This document shows positions 28,826 through 36,585 of a stretch of DNA of 39,866 bases, one piece after another (the stretch's first letter is position 1; each line of letters begins with the position of its first letter). The translations under genes and the position numbers were made by a program. A model generated the notes under the pieces. It saw nothing but the letters and a program-made list of their open reading frames with translations, was not told the DNA's origin and made no database searches. This stretch comes from a virus, in IMG/VR virus record IMGVR_UViG_3300046787_000596, positions 1 to 39,866 of that record; one strand, 5' to 3'.

Positions 28826-29449
28826 TTGTTTGTCTATAAGAAATTTTAGACTAACCAGAGTGTTTTTGTCTAAGTTAGGGATAAGTTTTTCCGTATTCTC
28901 TAATAATTTTCTTGGGTTACGAGATTCTTGAACATTGTTTGAAACATCTTTTATTCTATCAATTTCAAAATCATTTGTCTCCCAATTATCGTATTCGGTA
29001 TTTTTTAGGGTACCGGAGTAAGTGTCCCAATTACCGTTATTTCTTTGTAAATACAGAGAATCTATTACCCAATCTTTATCGTAACATGAGAAACGAGTTT
29101 CATAATATTCGGTGAAGCTACAAGTACCCATAGTTGTATATTCAACCAAATAATCCTTGGATTGTGGGATTATAAGTTGCTCTATCATCGACTTATCATT
29201 ATTTTTGATAATAAGGTCAATTAATCTATGGTTAATTTCCAAAAACTTAATAAAGAATTGTACATCGTCTTCAACTACGGATTCGTTAAAATATGTTGAT
29301 ACTTGATTAAGAATATTTTCATTAGAGTCGTATATGTCCTCATAACTATGAGTAATATCATCCCATTCAAATCCATCTTCGATAAGTTTATTCGCAATAA
29401 AAACTAATTGTTTTTTAGGGAATCTTGAAAAGTTACTTTGGTCTGCCAT
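28811..29449 (-). CDS. unknown acidic protein, 212 aa
   Basis: The first 90 residues are helical and acidic (FPKKQLVFIANKLIEDGF, a DIIDLIIKNND-like stretch); the middle holds CSFTEYYETRFSCYDKDW strands; the end is a pair of helices (ENTEKLIPNLDKNTLVSLKFLIDKQL). Leu/Ile-rich but without membrane segments. No family recognised. TATTTAT lies four bases upstream. Confidence 0.7.
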   Translation of the reverse strand: MADQSNFSRFPKKQLVFIANKLIEDGFEWDDITHSYEDIYDSNENILNQVSTYFNESVVEDDVQFFIKFLEINHRLIDLIIKNNDKSMIEQLIIPQSKDYLVEYTTMGTCSFTEYYETRFSCYDKDWVIDSLYLQRNNGNWDTYSGTLKNTEYDNWETNDFEIDRIKDVSNNVQESRNPRKLLENTEKLIPNLDKNTLVSLKFLIDKQLRNL

Positions 29450-29453
29450 ACTA

Positions 29454-29461
29454 ATAAATAC
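29454..29461 (-). promoter_or_regulatory. TATTTAT start motif (minus strand)
   Basis: GTATTTAT ends four bases before the ATG at 29449. Confidence 0.55.
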
Positions 29462-29464
29462 GAC

Positions 29465-29490
29465 AAAAGGTGATTATACACCACCTTTAT
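29465..29490 (-). terminator. hairpin between minus-strand genes
   Basis: AAAGGTG pairs with CACCTTT; read on the minus strand it follows the gene at 29493 and has a short T run (TTTTG). Confidence 0.5.
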
Positions 29491-29492
29491 AT

Positions 29493-29783
29493 CTATTTTT
29501 TTTGACTTTTCAAATAGTCAACCAATTCTTGTAGTTTATCGGCATCTTCCGGATTAAAGATAAATTCATCAAAAGCACCATAATTAGATTGTCGTCCAAA
29601 GATATATCTCAAACCATAACCAACTCGTTCCCAAAAAGGTCGTTTTTTTAAGTGAATATGAAAATAACACATTGGGTATGTTTGTCCATTATCTAATTCA
29701 TCTTCCTCATACAATATAATTAATTGATGGTCAGTTGAATGGCAACTACAAATTAAGAGGTCTTTTTTATTTTTCATTTTCAA
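29493..29783 (-). CDS. unknown protein, 96 aa
   Basis: LLICSCHSTDHQLIILYEEDE opens with a Cys/His cluster, then MCYFHIHLKKRPFW, an aromatic loop and an acidic C-terminal helix (DADKLQELVDYLKS). The CSCHSxxHQ pattern could be a metal site. It overlaps the phosphoesterase gene upstream by 17 bases, so the two are cotranscribed. Confidence 0.7.
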   Translation of the reverse strand: MKMKNKKDLLICSCHSTDHQLIILYEEDELDNGQTYPMCYFHIHLKKRPFWERVGYGLRYIFGRQSNYGAFDEFIFNPEDADKLQELVDYLKSQKK

Positions 29784-30471
29784 TAAAGATTACTTCGTTA
29801 GTATCCGGATTCCAATCAATAGTCATTGGTTTTTGTGAGTAATTATATCTTTCATCTAATACCGCCGAATTGAAATGATGGGTATTATTTTTCATAACAT
29901 AACCATGTCCTGTGTGGATATGACCAACATTGTGAAGTTTAACATTCAATCTTTCTAATCTTTCCGCCAATAGTTCACAACCTAAATTATCGTGTCTTCT
30001 ACCTTCAACAGTATCTAATATACCAAACGCAGGTCCGTGAGTTAATAAGATATCAGTATCGTCAGGAATTCCTTCCCATTTACCCGCCAACCCAAATCCA
30101 TTTTTAGGTAAATTAAACGCCCAATCGTAGAACCAAGGTTGCCAAGGAGAACCATAAATCTTAACTTCTCTTTCATCACCAACTTTGATAATCAATTCAC
30201 TATCTTGAAGATATGTGATTCCGGTGTAAAAATCTAAAATTTCTTTCACCTTTTCTACATTGTCTTGAAATCCCCAATCATGGTTTCCTGCGATGAATAC
30301 CTTGTGAGTATATCCTTCAATACTATTGAACCATTTACAGAACTCTCTGATTTCGTGTTCATAACCCATAGAGGAGATATCACCACTATGTACCAATAAG
30401 TCACCTCCCGGTAAATCTCCGGTGATTTGTTTATGTTTGTTGTGTGTGTCTGAAATAAGCGTTACTCTCAT
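29767..30471 (-). CDS. calcineurin-like metallophosphoesterase
   Basis: 234 residues. All the metal-site blocks are present: SDTHN (7-11), SGDIS (29-33), AGNHDW (61-66), LTHGP and GHIHTGHG. The size and the NLPKNGFGLAGKWEGIP insert fit the MPPED/239AB-like branch, which hydrolyses phosphodiesters or phosphomonoesters. Cytoplasmic. A role in nucleotide turnover or RNA repair is possible. Confidence 0.85.
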   Translation of the reverse strand: MRVTLISDTHNKHKQITGDLPGGDLLVHSGDISSMGYEHEIREFCKWFNSIEGYTHKVFIAGNHDWGFQDNVEKVKEILDFYTGITYLQDSELIIKVGDEREVKIYGSPWQPWFYDWAFNLPKNGFGLAGKWEGIPDDTDILLTHGPAFGILDTVEGRRHDNLGCELLAERLERLNVKLHNVGHIHTGHGYVMKNNTHHFNSAVLDERYNYSQKPMTIDWNPDTNEVIFIENEK

Positions 30472-30487
30472 TAGTTCTATTTTTTTA

Positions 30488-30495
30488 CAAAGATA
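30488..30495 (-). promoter_or_regulatory. Bacteroidota-type promoter, -7 TATCTTTG
   Basis: TATCTTTG on the minus strand is 16 bases before the ATG at 30471. Confidence 0.6.
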
Positions 30496-30507
30496 GTGAA
30501 AAGATTT

Positions 30508-30705
30508 TTAATCTTCATCATAATCTTTTCTATTTTCATCTTTATCCCAAAGATTAATATCTAATTCATTACCGTCTTCATCCCAGTTTAGCCAATCATC
30601 CCCCTTATAATTTGGGTGATTTTTATGCATATTTGTGATACCATTAACCATTAGGATGGACACTACCAAAACCACAATAAACATTAATAAATAAACTCTC
30701 CACAT
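30508..30705 (-). CDS. membrane protein with acidic tail, 65 aa
   Basis: Transmembrane segment at about 3-22 (RVYLLMFIVVLVVSILMVNG), then a long very acidic tail (KGDDWLNWDEDGNELDINL...). It starts two bases after the small membrane gene upstream. Function unknown. Confidence 0.65.
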   Translation of the reverse strand: MWRVYLLMFIVVLVVSILMVNGITNMHKNHPNYKGDDWLNWDEDGNELDINLWDKDENRKDYDED

Positions 30706-30707
30706 AT

Positions 30708-30803
30708 CTATTTCTCTTTAAATTCGTCAATAATTACTCTAATAATCATGGCCACTATTAATGACCCCATAATGATTAAACCAATATTAGATTCTGATTC
30801 CAT
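30708..30803 (-). CDS. 31-aa membrane peptide
   Basis: MESESNIGLIIMGSLIVAMIIR and a short charged end VIIDEFKEK: one hydrophobic helix. Tight coupling (two bases) to the next membrane gene supports it. Confidence 0.5.
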   Translation of the reverse strand: MESESNIGLIIMGSLIVAMIIRVIIDEFKEK

Positions 30804-30837
30804 ATTTACAATTTTAATGATAAATATGGGTATCAGA

Positions 30838-31464
30838 CTAATCCCACCATCCTTCGATGTTTTCTTCCATTATTTTGAATAATAATTTTCTTGCTCTGTT
30901 GTGATTTATGTATCCAATATTCATTGCGATACTTTGTTTATCCCTCTCTTCTTTACCAAAAACACCCTCACCATTCATTACTCTTTTGTAAATTAATGGA
31001 TATTTTTTGAAGTAATCGTCAAAATTTTCTTCTAATAATCGTGATTCCCAAGATGATAATGTTGTATCCGGTACCGGTTCGAACCAATGTTTTGTTTTAT
31101 GATAATCTGAATATTCTGATGAATAAAATTCATCCTGAACTAATTTCATTAATTTCACACACAACCTCATTCTACGTGCATCTTGTTGTGCTCGGGTATG
31201 CAAATCTCTACGACCAATATAATCGGATTGAGAGGATAATTTATGTTTCATTATCTCAAAAATGTAATGACTATCCCAATTTCGGTCTTTCCATATGATT
31301 GGAAACCAATAAATAAGGTTTTTCACACCTGTTCTAAACATTTTGTGGTAGTACTTACCTTCGTGATTCCACCATAACGGAATAAATTTTAATTTCCTAA
31401 CAATCCACAATTTTTTTTCTCGTTCTTCTGCCCATTGGTCGAATATATCTTTTTCTGGTTCCAT
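30838..31464 (-). CDS. unknown protein, 208 aa
   Basis: Basic, aromatic-rich protein. Features are KLKFIPLWWNHEGKYYH, GVKNLIYWFPIIWKDRNWD and a central RRDLHTRAQQDARRMRLCVKLMKLV helix with five Arg. I recall related proteins in many large phages without a function; this cannot be checked here. It has its own promoter (31480-31487). Confidence 0.75.
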   Translation of the reverse strand: MEPEKDIFDQWAEEREKKLWIVRKLKFIPLWWNHEGKYYHKMFRTGVKNLIYWFPIIWKDRNWDSHYIFEIMKHKLSSQSDYIGRRDLHTRAQQDARRMRLCVKLMKLVQDEFYSSEYSDYHKTKHWFEPVPDTTLSSWESRLLEENFDDYFKKYPLIYKRVMNGEGVFGKEERDKQSIAMNIGYINHNRARKLLFKIMEENIEGWWD

Positions 31465-31479
31465 TTCTAATATTTTTTA

Positions 31480-31487
31480 CAAAGGTA
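31480..31487 (-). promoter_or_regulatory. Bacteroidota-type promoter, -7 TACCTTTG
   Basis: TACCTTTG on the minus strand is 15 bases before the ATG at 31464. Confidence 0.6.
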
Positions 31488-31488
31488 G

Positions 31489-31529
31489 TAAAAAAATAAG
31501 ACCCGTCAAAATAAATTTGCGGGTCTTTT
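31489..31529 (-). terminator. intrinsic terminator (minus strand)
   Basis: AAGACCCG (31498-31505) with CGGGTCTT (31520-31527); the T run on the minus strand lies at 31489-31496, next to the promoter of the following gene. Confidence 0.8.
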
Positions 31530-31600
31530 GGAAAAAGATATATGAGAACACTCTCAAAGGAGTGGTGTGTATAAATAAATACACTAATAATTAAAAAAAT

Positions 31601-31864
31601 TCATTTAACTGTGTTGTGAACGAACTTTTTTTTGAATGTTATAGAAATTCTTTTTTGGTGAAAACTACTCCAAAAATTATTTCTCAATCTTCTTAAGAAT
31701 TTTTCTTCAACTCTATTAACTCCGGTGTCTAAATGATTGGTAACCCAAAGATTAAAACATTTTTCAGCACAGTCTAAGTGTTCTCTTGTTTGAGAAGATT
31801 CTAAAACTCTCACTGCCCATTTGTAGTTAGTAAGTGCTGTCTGTAAGTTAGTAGATATTGCCAT
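31601..31864 (-). CDS. unknown basic protein, 87 aa
   Basis: MAISTNLQTALTNYKWAVRVL, a helical body with CAEKCFNLWVTNHL, and a basic C-terminus (RRLRNNFWSSFHQKRISITFKKKF). The start at 31864 is taken over an upstream in-frame ATG at 31909 because the promoter lies between them. Confidence 0.65.
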   Translation of the reverse strand: MAISTNLQTALTNYKWAVRVLESSQTREHLDCAEKCFNLWVTNHLDTGVNRVEEKFLRRLRNNFWSSFHQKRISITFKKKFVHNTVK

Positions 31865-31880
31865 CGATTTATTTTTATTA

Positions 31881-31888
31881 CAAAGGTA
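31881..31888 (-). promoter_or_regulatory. Bacteroidota-type promoter, -7 TACCTTTG
   Basis: TACCTTTG on the minus strand, 16 bases before the ATG at 31864. Confidence 0.6.
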
Positions 31889-31913
31889 ATGAAAAAAATA
31901 AAATATCAAAAAA

Positions 31914-32735
31914 TTATTTTAATAAATTATAATATTCTTTAAAGTGTTTAATTCTATCAGGTAATCCAATAGTTCCACCATTTACTCTTTTAGTCACTGA
32001 AGTAACAGTTGCGTCATCCGCCCCTTTATCACAAATTGACCAAAGTTTATTTGAATCAAAGAAGAATGCTGCTGACGCTAATGGATATTTTGTTGCAACT
32101 AAATCAGGATTTGATACGGTATCTTCACCGATAAATTTTGCGAAATTTGTGTAGTTTTGTTTTCCTGTTAATTGGATGTAACCTCTACCTCTAAATTTAA
32201 ATCCGTCTTTTGTTGATTCGTCACCATTACCCATTCTTCCTCCATAAACTTTTGATGCTATTTTTTCAGGGTTTCTTGCGTAAGATTCTGCTAAGTTACC
32301 GGGAAAGTATTTTGGAAATATCTTTTTAAGACCGTCAGCGGAATAATTTACATTTTCAGAAACAGCTTTGAAACCACCTGATTCATGACCACATTGTGCC
32401 AAGAAGTGGGCCAACCTTAATGGGTTAGTTATGTTGAATTTTTTTGCGGTATCAGGTATTTGAGCAATTACTGATTCCGGGATATGACCTTTTAATTTTT
32501 CTAATTTGAATAACCCTCCCGATGGAATAACAACATCTTCTTTAATAACTTCACCGGGAAACATTTTTTTCCAAGTTCCATCACCAACAATTCCGTCAGA
32601 TGTTAATCCATTTTTGGTTTGCCATTCTTTAACTAATTTCTCAGTTCCGGGACCAAAAACACCATCGGGTGTTGTCCCTAATTTTGATTGAAGTTTTTTA
32701 ACTTCTTCGCCTTTTGAGCCGTTTTTTAGTATCAT
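31914..32735 (-). CDS. endolysin: PG-binding domain + GH19 chitinase-like domain
   Basis: 273 residues. Residues 1-60 form a PG_binding_1 repeat (GSKGEEVKKLQSKLG...DGVFGPGTEKLV...DGIVGDGTW). Residues about 80-270 match GH19 enzymes: LRLAHFLAQCGHESGGF with the catalytic Glu, FRGRGYIQLTGKQNY and RVNGGTIGLPDR. It cuts the peptidoglycan sugar backbone at the end of infection. It lacks a signal peptide, so it needs the holin. It is transcribed from its own TATTTAT motif. Confidence 0.9.
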   Translation of the reverse strand: MILKNGSKGEEVKKLQSKLGTTPDGVFGPGTEKLVKEWQTKNGLTSDGIVGDGTWKKMFPGEVIKEDVVIPSGGLFKLEKLKGHIPESVIAQIPDTAKKFNITNPLRLAHFLAQCGHESGGFKAVSENVNYSADGLKKIFPKYFPGNLAESYARNPEKIASKVYGGRMGNGDESTKDGFKFRGRGYIQLTGKQNYTNFAKFIGEDTVSNPDLVATKYPLASAAFFFDSNKLWSICDKGADDATVTSVTKRVNGGTIGLPDRIKHFKEYYNLLK

Positions 32736-32757
32736 AGTAATTTACGTTTTTATTACT

Positions 32758-32765
32758 ATAAATAC
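32758..32765 (-). promoter_or_regulatory. TATTTAT motif upstream of the endolysin
   Basis: GTATTTAT on the minus strand, 22 bases before the ATG at 32735. Confidence 0.45.
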
Positions 32766-32770
32766 TTTAC

Positions 32771-33742
32771 TTAATCCTTCTTTCCTGTAGTGATTAAATA
32801 AAAGTTGGAATTACCCCCATTTATTGGTGAGTTTATTGTAACGGTTTGAACACCCGGATAAGAATTTCTTAAATCCGAAGTTGAGGAGTTTAAAATCGAA
32901 TATTGTGACGGTGTGAAGATTCTTGAGTTTGGTAATGAAACACCCCAAGAAGAGAACCTACCTGATTTTTTCATGAAAATGTAATAGGAATCTGAGATGT
33001 TAATTCTACCGTCATTATTAACATCGTATCTATAATAATCTAATGACGTAAATGTTCTTGAAATTGATTTCGTATTTGATTGTTGTGCGTCAATATTTTC
33101 TAATACAGATGGTGTTGGTGTATCAATTTGTAAATACCATTCAACTGAAGGATTTGATATTTCATTTATTAAATACCGACCATTTGAATTGGTATACACC
33201 GATTTGACATAAGTCCATTCGGTGTAAGTAACAATATAATCGAATTCCAAAACATATGGTAATGATGCGTTTGGTAAATCATTCCATTTACCACCTCCAA
33301 CAAATTGGATATAATCTTCATTTCCTGCATTGTTAGGTTCACCCCCGTTCCAATTCGACCAAGAAAAAGGTTCATTAGTAACCCATTTCCAAACACCTTC
33401 AGTTTCTTCATCGGTTAATCCAATCCACCCATTAGGCCATAATCCAAATAAGAAATTATTTTCAGCCAATGTTGTTGAAGTAACTAAATGCCCTCCCATA
33501 TTTAAACAAGCTTGTCTAGCATCGGTCCAAGTCATTGAACCCGTTGAACGATAATAAGAATGTCCGTTAAAATTATTTTGAGAAGTGAAACCATTTAAAG
33601 TTGGTGTTGTTCTCTTATACAACTTTACTTCTACATTTTGCGCACCACCACCTACCGAGTTATAGATATAACCCGAATAAGTGAAATTCTGGCCCCAAGA
33701 AATGGTGGTTAGTAAAAATACTATGTAGAATAATTTATTCAT
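32771..33742 (-). CDS. exported C-type lectin / dockerin-like protein
   Basis: 323 residues. The signal peptide is 1-18. A beta-sandwich-like segment (19-55) is followed by a C-type lectin-like domain at about 58-167: ARQACLNMGGHL, WIGLTDEETEGVWKW, EPN at 135-137 and WND at 153-155, the calcium and mannose-type sugar site. The final lectin Cys is replaced (YVLEFD), so the usual disulfide is absent. The sandwich resumes at 174-205, then comes a dockerin-like calcium loop DVNNDGRINISD (240-251) and a GRFSSW module. Probably a surface sugar-binding protein. Last gene of the operon. Confidence 0.8.
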   Translation of the reverse strand: MNKLFYIVFLLTTISWGQNFTYSGYIYNSVGGGAQNVEVKLYKRTTPTLNGFTSQNNFNGHSYYRSTGSMTWTDARQACLNMGGHLVTSTTLAENNFLFGLWPNGWIGLTDEETEGVWKWVTNEPFSWSNWNGGEPNNAGNEDYIQFVGGGKWNDLPNASLPYVLEFDYIVTYTEWTYVKSVYTNSNGRYLINEISNPSVEWYLQIDTPTPSVLENIDAQQSNTKSISRTFTSLDYYRYDVNNDGRINISDSYYIFMKKSGRFSSWGVSLPNSRIFTPSQYSILNSSTSDLRNSYPGVQTVTINSPINGGNSNFYLITTGKKD

Positions 33743-34189
33743 TTATTGTTCTAACGCGTTTTGTAATGCTTTCTTTAACGACGATGAGAATGATGATTTT
33801 TCAAAAGGAAGATTTTCATCCTGTAATTCTATGAATGTTGATTTAACATCAGTATTTGATTCTCCAATTCCTTTAAATTCTTTACCGTCCATAGTAATAA
33901 TTAATGTTACTATTGTTTTTTTTCTTTTTCTTTCAAACGGACCTAATGAGAAACCTGTTGACGGAGCCTCAATACTTTCAATTAGAACTGAAACGGGTTT
34001 ACCATCTTCACATATTGTTTTATTAACCGATAGTATCTCTTCGGTAATTTGCTTAACACCTAAAGTGAATCTTTTTGGATTAACCCCTTCAATTTCTCCG
34101 TTGTTTTTAACGTCTTTAACGGTATAACAATCTTGAGAAAATGATGTTAGTGAACTTAACACCATTAATGTAATTAATAATTTTTTCAT
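33743..34189 (-). CDS. exported small protein, 148 aa
   Basis: Signal peptide 1-19 (ending SFSQ). The mature part is strand-rich (FTLGVKQITEEIL, VSVLIESIEAP, KKTIVTLIITMDGKEFKGIGES) with a helical end. GIGESNTDVKST resembles GLGESNTVKTSS in the CsgG-like protein two genes upstream, so it may be a partner or a distant relative. Periplasmic or outer-membrane-associated. Function unknown. Confidence 0.7.
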   Translation of the reverse strand: MKKLLITLMVLSSLTSFSQDCYTVKDVKNNGEIEGVNPKRFTLGVKQITEEILSVNKTICEDGKPVSVLIESIEAPSTGFSLGPFERKRKKTIVTLIITMDGKEFKGIGESNTDVKSTFIELQDENLPFEKSSFSSSLKKALQNALEQ

Positions 34190-34191
34190 AG

Positions 34192-35457
34192 TTATAAAAA
34201 TGCTTTGGCACCAATTAATATTTGGTAATTTAGTGGTTGTTCTTTTATTTGTTGTACTCCACTGAAACTTAGGTTTAGTTTAAATTTTTTCGTTAATTTA
34301 TAATCAACAGCAATGAATGGAACGGCCAAAAATCCGGATTTATTCCACATACCTTCATAATAAAATACATATGGTGAATAAACCATTACAAACATCGTAG
34401 TCATCCCAATTTTTTTATTCAAATTAAAACTACCGTATACACCACCTAAGGTTGAAAAACTTTGGAATTTAGAATCCCCTAAATTACCGATGGTGTAATT
34501 TACACCAATAGTTGTGGTTACTTTTTTTATTTGATATGATTCCATTATTGATAATGTGTTAAAAAAATCTTTATCAAAATTCATCATTGAAGAATTTGCG
34601 ACAATTGTTGTTGATTTTTTATAACGATATGATGCGAATAATGTGATATTTGTATTGTTAATTTGACTTGTATAATTAACTAATGCACCTTTTGCGAATG
34701 TGTTTTTAGTATTTGAAGATATTATACTTGTATTAACTTTTATTTGTGATGGGTCAGAACCTGCAGCACTTCCTATTACAACAATATCTCCGGTCATCAT
34801 TAGACTACCTTTTTTAACCGCAGCCACCTTACTTTTAGTGGACGAAGAACTACTTGCCGATGATGATTCGGCCTCTCCGAGTTCCTCTTTATCCGATTTT
34901 TCAGTGTTATCTAATTTTACCGAATTAATACCCCCTGTTACATCACTTACACCACCCTCAGAAGTGTTTTGATTACTTCCTGTGGAGTTATTAGTATTTG
35001 GTGTTGTGGTATTATTAGTATTTGATGTTGTTGAGTTATTTTCGTTATTATTTGAGTTAACTTTTTCATCCGCTTGGATAACTCCTTGAACCGTATTACC
35101 CCCCATTGAAGATAACGAAGACAACGCAGACAAAACAGATGTTACCACTTGTATATTGTTTGCGGCTATTGTTGCGTTTACGGATGTGCTTTGTTGTAAT
35201 CCAATTCCACTACAAGGGCCCGATGGATTTTGTGAATCTATCTGATTTATCCATTGTTCCATCGCTCCGGATTGAAGTTGGTCATATGTAAAACTTTGAA
35301 CAGAACCGTTATATGATAATAAAACACTTTGGCTTGGGTTTGGTATGTAAATTTCCTTGGTTTTAGAAGTACAAGGGTCCGCATAAGAATATGTGAACCC
35401 TTGACCTAATACCATGGTTGAAAACATAAAAAATAAAATTGAAAGTAATTTTTTCAT
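34192..35457 (-). CDS. outer-membrane-barrel-like exported protein
   Basis: 421 residues. Signal peptide 1-18, a Cys-containing N-terminal domain (about 20-125), and a Ser/Asn/Thr-rich linker (about 135-215, with long Asn/Thr and Ser runs). The C-terminal 180 residues show alternating aromatic and polar strands (LVNYTSQINNTNITLFASYRYKKS, TTTIGVNYTIG, KFKLNLSFSGVQQ) ending in LIGAKAFL, the terminal hydrophobic residue expected for outer-membrane barrels. It starts in the stop of the CsgG-like gene (one-base overlap). Confidence 0.65.
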   Translation of the reverse strand: MKKLLSILFFMFSTMVLGQGFTYSYADPCTSKTKEIYIPNPSQSVLLSYNGSVQSFTYDQLQSGAMEQWINQIDSQNPSGPCSGIGLQQSTSVNATIAANNIQVVTSVLSALSSLSSMGGNTVQGVIQADEKVNSNNNENNSTTSNTNNTTTPNTNNSTGSNQNTSEGGVSDVTGGINSVKLDNTEKSDKEELGEAESSSASSSSSTKSKVAAVKKGSLMMTGDIVVIGSAAGSDPSQIKVNTSIISSNTKNTFAKGALVNYTSQINNTNITLFASYRYKKSTTIVANSSMMNFDKDFFNTLSIMESYQIKKVTTTIGVNYTIGNLGDSKFQSFSTLGGVYGSFNLNKKIGMTTMFVMVYSPYVFYYEGMWNKSGFLAVPFIAVDYKLTKKFKLNLSFSGVQQIKEQPLNYQILIGAKAFL

Positions 35458-36173
35458 TATTCTTTAAAAACCCCTTTTTTAATTAATTTAGAAACAACTC
35501 TTGAAGATGCGGTTTCTAAAGATTTTTTTGTTGATATACCAATTGTTGATTGGTTAAATTTAATTTCATCTACGTCATCTAAAAGAGATGATGTTTTTAC
35601 TGTGTTAGATTCACCTAACCCACTACCGGTTATAACTTCACCTGTTTGGGCATCGACAAATCTAATTTGTAATCCTAATCGAGTTGTTTGAGTTATTTTC
35701 GCACCTTCACTTCCCTTAATCACTTCGTCTTCTGATACACTGAAATCATAAACTTCTATGTAAACGAAATAGTTTGCTAAAATAACATTACCTTTAACTT
35801 CTATCTTATTACTTGAAATTCCTTTATCAGATGCCTTATCTTGGGCAATCATTTTGTTTTTGATTTCAGCCTTATCCTCAGTGAATTTAAACCTATCAGT
35901 TGATTCCAAATACTCTAATACAATATTCGCAACCCCAAGACCTACTCGTTTATCTTTTAGCTCAGGATACATCTCATATACCTCATCATTAATACCAATT
36001 TTTAATATTTGGATTGGTATTACGATATCCCCATTATAATCACTAACAACATCTAAAGATTGTTTTTTTTCAAAATCTGCTTTATAGTCCTCAGTCTTTA
36101 TGGTTCCAATAGTTTGAGATAATCCAAAACATGAAAAAAGTAAAAAAGGTAATAGTAATATTAACTTCTTCAT
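35457..36173 (-). CDS. CsgG-like curli-secretion-channel family lipoprotein
   Basis: 238 residues. The signal peptide has a lipobox-like LFSC at 12-15, so it may be a lipoprotein. GLGVANIVLEYLESTDRFKF (about 80-99), NVILANYFVYIEVYDFSV, RLGLQIRFVDAQTGEVITGSGLGES and a last helix ASSRVVSKLIKKG follow the CsgG order (bait helix with S-x-R-F, strand with Y-x(V/I), R-x-VD-x-x-T-G-E-V). CsgG forms an outer-membrane export pore for curli. It probably makes a similar ring here. Confidence 0.7.
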   Translation of the reverse strand: MKKLILLLPFLLFSCFGLSQTIGTIKTEDYKADFEKKQSLDVVSDYNGDIVIPIQILKIGINDEVYEMYPELKDKRVGLGVANIVLEYLESTDRFKFTEDKAEIKNKMIAQDKASDKGISSNKIEVKGNVILANYFVYIEVYDFSVSEDEVIKGSEGAKITQTTRLGLQIRFVDAQTGEVITGSGLGESNTVKTSSLLDDVDEIKFNQSTIGISTKKSLETASSRVVSKLIKKGVFKE

Positions 36174-36174
36174 C

Positions 36175-36516
36175 CTACCAAGGGTCTTCCTCTTCTTTTG
36201 GTTTAGCAGGTGCTGGTTGTGCTGCTGGTTTTTCTACAACTTTTTCTTTGATAATGGTCGTTCCACCATTATTGTTAGATTGTTGTTTTTGTTGGTTTGT
36301 ATTATTGTTTTGTAGGTTGATAACTACAGGGGCCGCCGCAGGTTGTACAACTTGTTCTGTTTTTGTTTCTTCTTTGTCATCACCATGACCTCCAAATAAT
36401 TGTGTTGATATCCATATACCTCCACCACCAATAATTGTAGTTAAAGTACCTATTAATGTTTTCTTTAATCCCGACCAAGTACCATCATTTTGTGTTTCTT
36501 GTGTTTCTTCTGACAT
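36175..36516 (-). CDS. single-pass protein with disordered periplasmic tail
   Basis: 113 residues. Acidic N-terminus, one Gly/Ile-rich membrane segment at about 22-43 (IGTLTTIIGGGGIWISTQLFGG), then Gln/Asn/Pro-rich low-complexity and an EKPAAQPAPAKPKEEEDPW end. It could span the periplasm like a TonB or linker protein, or anchor the complex made by its neighbours. It starts 69 bases after the T9SS gene and is followed one base later by the CsgG-like gene. Confidence 0.65.
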   Translation of the reverse strand: MSEETQETQNDGTWSGLKKTLIGTLTTIIGGGGIWISTQLFGGHGDDKEETKTEQVVQPAAAPVVINLQNNNTNQQKQQSNNNGGTTIIKEKVVEKPAAQPAPAKPKEEEDPW

Positions 36517-36558
36517 TTTAATTTAATTTTAATTGTTTATTTCCTTCTTATAGGCTTT

Positions 36559-36580
36559 GGTGTCACAATATTGTGACACC
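36559..36580. promoter_or_regulatory. 22-base perfect palindrome
   Basis: GGTGTCACAAT followed by its exact complement ATTGTGACACC, with no loop and no T run after it. It lies between the T9SS gene and the linker gene, 43 bases before the linker's ATG. A dimeric regulator site is more likely than a terminator. Confidence 0.5.
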
Positions 36581-36585
36581 ATAAA

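Noticed and set aside
32988-33540. Lectin domain as target of a diversity-generating retroelement
   Set aside because: No reverse transcriptase, template repeat or adenine-rich variable copy seen in the window.
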